NCBI RefSeq assembly: GCF_000513195.1
Contig: NZ_CBVI010000053.1
Location: 1 to 34,432, forward strand
Direction: 5' to 3'
Length of the DNA stretch: 34,432 bases
From: Bacteroides timonensis
GTDB taxonomy: Bacteria; Bacteroidota; Bacteroidia; Bacteroidales; Bacteroidaceae
Shown here piece after piece: positions 25,863 through 33,441 of the stretch. The position numbers and the translations under genes were made by a program. Numbering within the stretch: position 1 is the stretch's first letter; every line of letters begins with the position of its first letter. The notes under the pieces were generated by a model. That model was not told the origin of the DNA. It saw only the letters and a program-made list of their open reading frames with translations, and did no database searches.

Positions 25863-26475
25863 AATGCCCGGTATCTTTGTTTTCCAGAATGGTGAAGCCC
25901 TCCATCAGAAATCCCTGCGGATTGTTGTCGCTCCGCACCACGTTTCTCAGGCGGCAGGTCGTCACAAGCGAACGTTCCGTGATACTGCTCGAACGGACGA
26001 TGCGCTGGCGGCAGTAGGCTTTCATCTCGTAGGGATAGTTGTCAAAGTTCCCTTGTATGCTGTCCACTATCAGGGTCTGCGAGATGTTTCCGGCAATCAG
26101 CCGGTTGAAATACCCTTTCTCCTGCAAGTTCCGGTAATATCCGATAGCGCTCTCATCCGATAGGTAAAGGGCACGCTGGATATTGCTTTCAATGGCGCTC
26201 TTGTCGGGTGACAGTGTGAAGAAGAGTTCGTGGAACCGCTTGATATGTTCCCTCGCTTCGACGGGACGGTTCTGCTGCACGTCCTGCGAGAGAGCCAGCA
26301 TCAGCGACTTTCCGCTGTCCAGCACATAGATTTTCTGCCGTTGCGCCTCCGCAAACTCGTAAGCCTTTCAGGTGGCGAAGACCGTTACCAGTGCGCACAC
26401 TCCCAGAAATACCATCCCGAACAGCCGAAGCTGCCGGAACGATGTCTCGATGTTTTTTAATGATTTAAATTCCAT
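25852..26475 (-). CDS. traK: Conjugative transposon protein TraK, interrupted by in-frame TGA
   Basis: 207 codons. The start is ATG at 26473-26475 (MEFKSLKNIETSF). A membrane helix (LFGMVFLGVCALVTVFAT) runs into codon 36, TGA (26368-26370), followed by AAG. It then resumes with KAYEFAEAQRQKIYVLDSGK and the VirB8-like periplasmic domain to the stop at 25852. Trp or another aromatic residue at the end of this helix is usual in TraK. The rest is well preserved. Without readthrough only a 35-residue membrane peptide would be made, and TraK is essential for mating in related elements. Confidence 0.82.
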
Positions 26476-26507
26476 GTCTTTTTTCTGTTTTTTTAATGTG
26501 ATACTTT

Positions 26508-27521
26508 TTAGAATATTTTCTTGATACGTCCGGCTATCGCGCCGCCTGCCGCTCCGCCGACCGCCGCCGCACCGTTACCGGCCATCTTTCCGGCACTGTT
26601 GGCTTTCTGTCCGTAAGCTCCCGCACCGCCTGCCTGGATAATCCACGAGGCAACCGTGGGCACGCAGAAATAACCGATGATACCTATAATCATAAATATG
26701 CAATACACGCTGTTCGATGCGTCCGGTATGAATGTCGGGTCCTGCATCTGTTTGATGTCCTGCTGCAACATCAGAATCTGTATGCGTGAGAGGATAGCCC
26801 CGAACAAGTCACCGACGGGCAGCCATAAGTAAATGCAGATATAGCGTGACAGCCATGTGGTGAGCGTACTCTGGAATCCGTCATAGACGGCCAGCGCAAA
26901 GGAGATAGGCCCCAGTATCGACAACACGATCAGAAAGAAAGTTCTCAGCGTGTCAATCAGCAGCGAGGCCGCCTGAAAGAACAGTTCCAGCAGTTCCCGG
27001 AACCATTGCCTGACCTTTTCTCCCATGTCATACACCGCCTTCTGCCCGTACATGTTTATCATCGTGTCCATGTCTCCCAGCGACCAGCCCAGTTCGTCTA
27101 TCCTCTTGTCAAATTCCTCATCGCTCACCAGAAAGGCCTTTGCCGGATCACGAAGCATCGCTTCCCGTTCCAGCTCGCCCTTCTCTTCCTGATACTTCTT
27201 CATGTCAAAGGTCTGCTGCTTGACCAGCGAGGAAGTAGCGCTGCACACGGGAGAAAGTATTCCGTTGATTGTCCCCAGCACCATAGTGGGGAAGAACATG
27301 ATGCAAAGCCCCAGCACGAACGGCCTGAAAAGGGGGAACACGTCTATCTCTTCCGCTCTCGCAAGCGACTGCCACACCCGGTAGGCCACGTAGAACAAGG
27401 CGCCGATACCGGCCACCCCCTTCGCCACGCTTGCCATATCCTCGCACAGGGGCATCATTTCATCGTAAAGCGAACGCAGCAACTCGTGCAGGTTCGTCCA
27501 GTCTATTGATAGTAATACCAT
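26508..27521 (-). CDS. traJ: Conjugative transposon protein TraJ
   Basis: 337 residues, intact. Polytopic inner-membrane protein of VirB6 type: ALFYVAYRVWQSLARAEEID, VFPLFRPFVLGLCIMFFPTM, LGPISFALAVYDGFQSTLTT and IIGIIGYFCVPTVASWII. It has six TGG codons at Trp positions, so TGG is read normally in this operon and the TGA codons in neighbours are not a full codon swap. Confidence 0.9.
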   Translation of the reverse strand: MVLLSIDWTNLHELLRSLYDEMMPLCEDMASVAKGVAGIGALFYVAYRVWQSLARAEEIDVFPLFRPFVLGLCIMFFPTMVLGTINGILSPVCSATSSLVKQQTFDMKKYQEEKGELEREAMLRDPAKAFLVSDEEFDKRIDELGWSLGDMDTMINMYGQKAVYDMGEKVRQWFRELLELFFQAASLLIDTLRTFFLIVLSILGPISFALAVYDGFQSTLTTWLSRYICIYLWLPVGDLFGAILSRIQILMLQQDIKQMQDPTFIPDASNSVYCIFMIIGIIGYFCVPTVASWIIQAGGAGAYGQKANSAGKMAGNGAAAVGGAAGGAIAGRIKKIF

Positions 27522-27550
27522 AATCTTTCCGTTTCTTTTATGATGAATGA

Positions 27551-28180
27551 TTACCAGTAACGCTGGTCATGTGTCCCGTACAAGGCGAGTACCCGTTGCG
27601 AATCTCCTTTCTTCTTGCTTCTCAGGTACGATATACCGATATTCTTGCGGGTGTAGTACCATGTCAGGTTCTTGTATTCCAGCACTTCGCCGTATATCCG
27701 GTTGATGATGTCCAGCCGTTCCTTGTCGGTTATCGAAAGTCCGGTAGCCGTTGTCACTTCTTTCAAGTCCAGCAGCAGGTTGCTGCTTTCTTCAAGCAGC
27801 CGGTTATACCCGAAAGCGATAGCCGAGAGTTCGTCCACGGTGAAGTTGGGATCTCCCATCATTGTATTGAAATGGGTCACGTAAATATCGCTGATATCGC
27901 CTACCAAGAGGATAGTCTGTTGCACCTTACGGGCACCTTTCACAAGGTCATGCACCGATTTGAGTGCGTCGTAGTAAGCCTTCCCCTGCTGGTAAATCTT
28001 TACAGTCTCCTGAAAGTTGCTTCACATGTTCTGTGCCGTTGTAGAAGTCTGCACCATTTCATTGGCTGAGTTTACAATGCTTTGGGCAAGGTTTGTGGGG
28101 TCTATTACCGCCCACTGTGCTTTGCTTGTCACCGAAAGTGACAATAGAGCCATAAACAGAATTATCATTCTCTTCTTCAT
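27551..28180 (-). CDS. traI: Conjugative transposon protein TraI (DUF4141), interrupted by in-frame TGA
   Basis: 209 codons. Signal peptide MKKRMIILFMALLSLSVTSKA. Codon 53 is TGA (28022-28024), followed by AGC, between TSTTAQNM and SNFQETVKIYQQGKAYYDAL. The remainder is typical DUF4141: VQQTILLVGDISDIYVTHFN and ITDKERLDIINRIYGEVLEY. Internal reinitiation at the ATG at 27955 could make a 134-residue fragment, but it would lack the signal peptide. Whether the family has Trp at this exact place needs an alignment. Confidence 0.8.
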
Positions 28181-28184
28181 GCGT

Positions 28185-28592
28185 CTATCTCCTTTCTTTA
28201 GTTAGTAAATACCGGCTGTCGTCATCACGGGCAAACAGTCCGTAATTACCGAACAGTAGCACTTCGCTGCCGCTGAAATACCCGATACATCCGGCATCCT
28301 TGTTCCCATGCAGAAACAGGTCGTCACCCCTACGGAGCGGAATGTTGATTTCGGTATAACTCTTCTCTCCGGCGAACAGTGTGGCCTTGTATCCCTTGAA
28401 TCCGTCCGTCACACGGTTGGATTTACGGATAGTCAGCGTAGAGCCGCCTTCCTTGTTCATTCAGTGACCGCAGATGTGGTCGTGTTCCAGTTCCTTTTTC
28501 ATTTCTCCAATCAGGTTCAGCAGATCCAGATTGGTCAGAGTCGCGTCTCCGAGCGCTTCCCTGCATTGGCTTAATAAATCTTTCTTACTCAT
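28185..28592 (-). CDS. DUF3876-type tra-operon protein, interrupted by in-frame TGA
   Basis: 135 codons. N-terminus MSKKDLLSQCREALGD; codon 44 is TGA (28461-28463), followed by ATG, after ELEHDHICGH. It resumes with MNKEGGSTLTIRKS and ends LLTKERR. Small proteins of this type sit between traG and traI in Bacteroidales elements; I assign the family from position and general look, with limited confidence. The ATG just after the TGA could serve for reinitiation, giving a 91-residue product. It is 4 bp from the traI start. Confidence 0.65.
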
Positions 28593-28615
28593 TGTCTTAT
28601 TAGGAATTAAAATGG

Positions 28616-31120
28616 TTACTTTTTCTCCTGCCGTTTGCTCTCGGCAAGTTGTTTGATAGCCAGCTCGATGTTTCCACCCAGCTTTTCAGTAAGGCGGGTA
28701 AGCTCCAGTTTTTCAGTTTCTTCGGTGGTGTAGCACAAATATTCTTCAGCCGAAACTTCTGTCGCATATACCGCGCTTTGCGTGCCTCCAAGCCCTATCC
28801 AGACCTCTTTATAAAGCCGGTTCGCTGCATTGGCAAGGTTGATCGAAAGTATCTGGCTGCGTTCCTTGTCCGTCAGACCGAGCAGGTTCTGTATCTGGTC
28901 GAATTTGTTCTGGTACTTCCGCTGGTCGAGTAATATCTTGCAATCGCTGTTGTTGATAATCGTCTCTTTCACAACGGGGGAAGAGATAATATCATCCACT
29001 TCCTGCGTCACTACAACCGCCTCTCCGTAAAACTTTCTAACCGTTTTGAAGAGATACTTTATGTAGGATGCCATACCTTCCTTAGCGATTGCCTTTCATG
29101 CTTCCTCAATCAGTATCATCTTGCGGATACCCTGCAAACGTCTCATTTTATTAATAAACGTCTCCATGATGATAATCGTGACGACCGGAAAAAGGATGGG
29201 ATTATCCTTCACGACATCCAGCTCAAATACGATAAACCGTTTGTTCAACAAATCCAGTTCCTTGTCCGAGTTCAGCAGATAGCCGTATTCACCGTTCTTG
29301 TAATAAGGTTCCAGCACGTTCAGAAAACCGTCCACATCGAAATCCTTCTCCCTTACGTTCTTGTCCGCCAGCACCTTGCGGTAGTCCTTTTTTACAAAAT
29401 CATAGAACGAGTTGAAGTTCGGCTTTATCTTCCGGTTCTTCCTTATTTTCTCGATATACAGGCTGACTGCATTCGAGAGTGCCACCTCTTCCGAGCGGCG
29501 GGGCGGTTCGTCCTCCCTTTTCCAAAGAGTGAGTATCAGTGTCTTGATGCTGTCCCGTTTCTCGATGTCATACTGGTAATCCTCGGTGAAAAACGGATTG
29601 AAAGAAATCGGGTCATTTTCCTTGTATGTAAAATAAATCCCGTCATCCCCTCCGGTCTTCTGATGTATCAAGTCACAGAGTCCCTTGTATGAATTTCCGG
29701 TATCCACCAGCAGGATATGCGTCCCTTGTTCCCAATACTGTCTCACAAGGTGGTTCGTAAAGAAGCTCTTTCCGCTGCCACTGGGGCCGAGGATAAATTT
29801 GTTACGGTTCGTCACCACCCCTTTTTTCATGGGCAAGTCCGAGATGTCGAGGAAGACGGGCTTTCCCGTCAGCCTGTCCACCATGCGAATGCCGAAAGGG
29901 GAAAGCGAGTTCCGGTAGCAGGTTTCAGCCGTGAAGAAGCAGAGTGCCTGTCCAGTGAACGTGTAGAAGCTCTCTTCTGCCGGGAAATCCGCCTCGTTTC
30001 CCGGTATGCCCGCCCAATAGACGGCAGGCAGGTCGGTCGTGTTATGATGTGGCGTGCATTCCATCAATGCCAGTGCGCTTCCCACATCGTTCTTCACCCT
30101 GCGGAGTTCCTCCCCGTTTTCCGCCCATGCGATGATGTTGCAGTGGCAGCGTATGGATTGCAGCCCGTTGCTATGCGCTTCATTCAGGTATTCATCGAGC
30201 CACTCCTTGTTTATCTGGTTGCTGCGGCTGTACCGTGAAAGCGACTGCATGTTCTTGGTCATCTTCTCGAAACGGGAAAGGTTCTCGTTGCTGTCATCTA
30301 TGAATATCCACTGGTTGTAGATATGGTCGCAGGGCAGCATCACGCCCACGGGGGCGGCATAACTCAGGCGGCAATCCGAACGGTCTGTCGAGAGGCGTTC
30401 GTACCGCCCGTCAGTCCTTACTTTTCCCGGAAGGTCGTCGAGGTCTGAAAGCGTATGCAGGCAGAGCCGCTTGTCACCGATACGCATCTCGTCCGGGTTC
30501 AGTTGCATATCCTGCAACATGGTAGTCCCGTCAGCCGAGAGCGTGAGGTATCTTTCGATAATGCCCGGTTCGCTGTCCGTTCCCGTAATCTCTTCCGTGC
30601 TGAGCCGTTCCAGCCTGACAAGGCCGCTGTCATTAACGATGCTTTCAAACTGTCCCACCGCTTCCATGAAGCGCTCCACCGTTTCCTTGTCCCTGATTTC
30701 CTTCGGCACCAGAAAACCACGGCAGAGCGTGTTCCAGTTACTTTGCTGCCGGGAGCGTTCCTTGGTGGTCTTGGTAAGGAACAGGTAGCAGGTGTGGTGC
30801 AGGTAGGGACGCTCGTTGAAGTGGCGTTCAAAACTGCGGGAAAGAAAGCTGAGTTCGTCCCGGCGGATGTCCGGCTCGTATTTCTCGGTGATGAAAATAT
30901 CCTGCTTGTGCAGGATCGAATAGTTCGGCAACACCTTGATTGCCTTCGCTCATGTGGCGTGCATCGCCTCATACTCTGCGGAGGATACCGAAAATACTTC
31001 CGGCAGTGTGACACGGAAAGCGACCGTGATGTCGGCGTCCTTGCTGACGATGCAGCCGTGTTCCACCGCCATGATGGGGAACTTGCTTTCCAGTGTGGAT
31101 GCTTTTAATATACTTCTCAT
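28616..31120 (-). CDS. traG: Conjugation ATPase TraG (VirB4-like), two in-frame TGA codons
   Basis: 834 codons from ATG at 31118-31120. VirB4-type ATPase that powers the mating apparatus. The Walker A motif GPSGSGKSFF is at about 444, and the Walker B region is at about 670 (MILIEEA). Codon 57 is TGA (30950-30952) in YEAMHAT-TGA-AKAIKVLP; relatives have HSTWVKAIKVLP. Codon 675 is TGA (29096-29098) in LIEEA-TGA-KAIAKEGM; relatives have IIEEAWKALSK. Both are Trp positions I am confident of. All else, including QEVDDIISSP and VWIGLGGTQSAVYATE, is intact. A second stop inside the ATPase core should abolish function unless it is read through. Confidence 0.93.
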
Positions 31121-31123
31121 AAT

Positions 31124-31444
31124 TTACGATTGTTGTTTGTTGATCAGACGTGTGATACGTTTTCGTGAGAGGATTCTCCGGGGATACCTGCGGGCCGCAA
31201 ACAGTTTCATCAACCCGTGACTGCCGTATTTGCGGTTCAGCGTGAAGGTCAGCCATACCAGCACCGTAGCCGCCGATACCCCGAAACCGATACAGATTCA
31301 CTGGCCGACACCTGCCATATACATGATGACGAACATCACGAATACGGCAAGTAGGCCGGCGGCGAAAATAAACAGGTACTGTGCCCGGAGTCCTTTAAAC
31401 TCAACCTCACGGCCCACACCTTTATTTATTTCAAAATCAGCCAT
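31124..31444 (-). CDS. traF: Conjugative transposon protein TraF (DUF4133), interrupted by in-frame TGA
   Basis: 106 codons plus stop. N-terminus MADFEINKGVGREVEFKGL, a helix QYLFIFAAGLLAVFVMFVIM, then codon 49, TGA (31298-31300), followed by ATC, in GVGQ-TGA-ICIGFGVSAATV. A second helix and a basic tail follow (RYPRRILSRKRITRLINKQ). DUF4133 proteins are VirB3-like small membrane proteins; relatives have Trp before this second helix. The stop lies 4 bp before the traG start and the start 25 bp after traE. Confidence 0.85.
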
Positions 31445-31468
31445 AAGTTACTGTCTTTTTTATGTTTT

Positions 31469-31768
31469 TTAGAGGAAGAACGACCTCAGAATGGTGGCGG
31501 CGACTATCAAGAAGATGCAGGCTCCGAACCACGAACTTGCCGTTTTACTCGTGTCGGGGTCGCCCGAACTGAACTTCTGGTAGACCTTGATCCCGCCAAC
31601 GAGGCCGATTACCGCACCGATTGCATAAATAAGTTTTGTGCCGGGGTCGAAATATCCCGTCACGAGTTGTGTCGCTTCGGTGATACCTGCCTGCCCGTTT
31701 CCTTGCGCCATTGCTGCACTTGCTGCCGCAACAGCGGCCAGCATCATAATCAATCTTTTCTTTTTCAT
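31469..31768 (-). CDS. traE: Conjugative transposon protein TraE (DUF4134)
   Basis: 99 residues, intact, from ATG at 31766-31768. Signal-like N-terminus KKKRLIMMLAAVAAASAAMA, then QGNGQAGITEATQLVTGYFD and two helices around KLIYAIGAVIGLVGGIKVYQ and FGACIFLIVAATILRSFFL. Almost identical in pattern to other TraE proteins; VirB2-like pilin candidate. An open frame upstream of this ATG exists only because of the repeat array and is not used in my view. Confidence 0.92.
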   Translation of the reverse strand: MKKKRLIMMLAAVAAASAAMAQGNGQAGITEATQLVTGYFDPGTKLIYAIGAVIGLVGGIKVYQKFSSGDPDTSKTASSWFGACIFLIVAATILRSFFL

Positions 31769-31838
31769 TTGTTTCCGTGATTTTTTAGGTGATTCATGTT
31801 TCGCAAGCGTGAATTTGAAGCTCTCCAAGCCTATTTGT

Positions 31839-31904
31839 CTTGTCGCTGACTCGGCGTTGTCTTGTCGCGGACTTGACATCCTCTTGTCGCTGACTCGACA
31901 AAAC
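31839..31904. repeat. 22-bp iteron-like array upstream of traE
   Basis: Three units of exactly 22 bp (31839, 31861, 31883), each starting CTTGTCGC and with cores CTGACTC, CGGACTT, CTGACTC. The third unit forms TTGTCG/CGACAA on itself. It lies 71-136 bp upstream of the traE start. The gap 31769-32208 also holds the terminator at 31972-32020 and two micro-ORFs. Confidence 0.75.
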
Positions 31905-31971
31905 GGGGTTAGCGTAATCAAAATGCAATTTGGCAAAGACATCTGAACTTGCGAAAAATAAGTAAGTGATT

Positions 31972-32020
31972 AAAAAAGCCACGGACTGCCCCTTTAACTA
32001 TCCCCATAAGGTAGCCGTGG
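31972..32020 (-). terminator. Terminator-like repeat between the micro-ORF unit and traE
   Basis: On the minus strand CCACGG (32015-32020) and CCGTGG (31979-31984) pair across a 30-nt loop, followed by C and six T. The long loop may hold further structure, so it could be conditional. Confidence 0.5.
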
Positions 32021-32064
32021 ACGTTTATGGTTTATTAATTTAGGGGATAAGTTCCGGCCGGAAA

Positions 32065-32094
32065 TCAGCCGGAGTCATAATATGCCGTTCGCAT
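32065..32094 (-). CDS. Micro-ORF copy 5, MRTAYYDSG
   Basis: Nine codons and TGA. ATG at 32092-32094 preceded by AAGTAACA, the same spacing as copy 1. Codons TAT TAT GAC TCC GGC differ from the other copies at third positions yet keep YYDSG, which argues for translation. The stop is in the loop of TCCGGC/GCCGGA and is followed by T. Confidence 0.55.
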   Translation of the reverse strand: MRTAYYDSG

Positions 32095-32154
32095 TGTTAC
32101 TTGATTTGGTGGTGAAAAACTCTTGTTAGTTCTCTCTTGGAAGCGGGATGCGAA

Positions 32155-32186
32155 TCATCCCGAATCGTAATAGCCTTTTTTCCCAT
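32155..32186 (-). pseudogene. Micro-ORF copy 4, one base short
   Basis: Identical to copy 3 over AAAAGGCTATTACGATTCGG and the stop. The ATG at 32184-32186 is out of frame by one base because a run has six A where seven would give MGKKGYYDSG. As it stands the ATG opens a 29-codon frame ending TAA at 32097-32099. The stop of the GYYDSG frame lies in the hairpin CGGGATG/CATCCCG. The ATG is 23 bp beyond the radical SAM stop. Confidence 0.5.
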
Positions 32187-32208
32187 TGTTTTTGCAGTCT
32201 TAATCAGT

Positions 32209-33114
32209 TTATTTCAGATATTCCCCGCACTTGAAACCTTTGCGGGGTGCATAGTCTTCAAAAGAGGTGGACTTGAACAGCCACATCCGGTTCGCCCATC
32301 GGGCAAGGTCACGCTCGTACCGCGTAGGCGTCCGCTTGTTTGCATAATCCCGGAAAGGGATTACAAAAGGGGTAATCTTTAGTTCCCTCAGTACGTTCAA
32401 CCTGAACAAATCCTGCTCAACGGTCGAATTGAATCCTATCAGCACGTAGCAGGTAATCTTGTAAGGTTTCACATGCCTGACCATCTCTTTCAAGCGGTCG
32501 GTCAGATCCAGTCCGGGCAAATCCCAGGCAATATGAATATTCTGTTTCATCTTCATTCTGTTCAGATGCCAGGCTTGTTCCTCGTCCATAATCCTAACGT
32601 CCACACCGTGCAGTTTAACGGATTGCCCTGATTTCATAAGATAATCCACCGCCGACCTTCACTGCGGATTGGCAAAGAAATTATTGTCCAGCACCTCAAT
32701 CCATTTTCCTTTCGGGTTCAGCTCCACCGGCTCCACCGCTTGAATGTATCCCTCTTTCTCGCGAACGAGGCAGAAAGGGCATTTACGGATGCAGCCCCTT
32801 GAAAAGAACTGGAGCGAAAAAGGGTAATCAGGGTAAATGGAGTAGTCCATCATCCGGCTGTTCTCCACAGCTTCGGGAAGCCTGCCGGCAATGTCATATC
32901 CCGTTCCGCCTCTGACTACTTCTTTCGCATCCAGCCTGCCGTAGTCATAGTCCGGACTGAAAGTGAACACCTTGCTTGCCAGCACCTTGTCATACCGCTG
33001 CGCCGGTTCCGCCCATTCCACCCGATGCCCGTTTGCCTTGTGATAAGCCGAAAGGCGCATCAGCGCAAAATTGGGGAAGTTATGCCCGTCCACATCTACC
33101 AGTCCTATATTCAT
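32209..33114 (-). CDS. Radical SAM protein, interrupted by in-frame TGA
   Basis: 301 codons. An N-terminal Rossmann-like part (MNIGLVDVDGHNFPNFAL) precedes the iron-sulfur motif C108-x3-C112-x2-C115 (GCIRKCPFC), then VLDNNFFANPQ. Codon 152 is TGA (32659-32661), followed by AGG, in FFANPQ-TGA-RSAVDYL; relatives have Trp there. The rest (VKLHGVDVRIMD, NIHIAWDLP, CYVLIGFNST) is complete to the TAA at 32209. Related proteins of about 300 residues occur in phages and mobile elements; no substrate is known to me. Micro-ORFs lie on both sides in the same transcript, so a peptide substrate is possible. Confidence 0.85.
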
Positions 33115-33178
33115 ACGGATGAAATTTAATGGTGAATAGTTCTTGTTGCCTTACCGGGTGAGTGCCGCAAGCGGTCTG

Positions 33179-33214
33179 TCATCCCGAATCGTAATAGCCT
33201 TTTGTCATAGCCAT
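33179..33214 (-). CDS. Micro-ORF copy 3, MAMTKGYYDSG
   Basis: Eleven codons and TGA; the internal ATG could give MTKGYYDSG. The stop is followed by C and lies between CGGG and CCCG arms, with an inner CCGC/GCGG hairpin. It ends 65 bp upstream of the radical SAM start. Confidence 0.55.
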   Translation of the reverse strand: MAMTKGYYDSG

Positions 33215-33294
33215 TTTGTTTTATAAGTAAGTTACCAAAGGAATTGTCTCTTCTTGATTGGAGTGTTCCCTTATCAGACGGGAACATCCATTTA

Positions 33295-33324
33295 TCAACC
33301 CGAATCGAAATAAGTCATATACAT
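33295..33324 (-). CDS. Micro-ORF copy 2, MYMTYFDSG
   Basis: Nine codons and TGA, immediately followed by TAA. The second Met would give MTYFDSG. Downstream, CGGG of the ORF end can pair with CCCG, which can instead pair within GTTCCC/GGGAAC (33265-33286), so two alternative hairpins exist. No clear Shine-Dalgarno. Confidence 0.5.
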   Translation of the reverse strand: MYMTYFDSG

Positions 33325-33389
33325 GCTTTGTTGGTTTATTCAGTCATTAATACCATAGCGAATCTCTCTCTTTAGAGTGATACGGGCCA

Positions 33390-33419
33390 TCAACCCGTAT
33401 CAAAATAACCTCTTGCCAT
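33390..33419 (-). CDS. Micro-ORF copy 1, MARGYFDTG
   Basis: Nine codons and TGA with a strong Shine-Dalgarno, AAGGAGGTAACA directly before ATG, unusual for this order and good evidence that the ORF is translated. It begins 23 bp beyond the stop of the gene at 33442. The end of the ORF forms the perfect inverted repeat GATACGGG/CCCGTATC, with the stop in the loop. Confidence 0.65.
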   Translation of the reverse strand: MARGYFDTG

Positions 33420-33441
33420 TGTTACCTCCTTCTTTAATTGG

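Noticed and set aside
31794..31982. 62-codon ORF upstream of traE
   Set aside because: Its sequence is produced by the 22-bp repeats and it begins inside the terminator-like repeat.
22811..33114. A changed genetic code in which TGA always means Trp
   Set aside because: TGG is used at many Trp positions in the same operon (for example six times in traJ), and the micro-ORFs appear to use TGA as a normal stop. At most this is partial readthrough.
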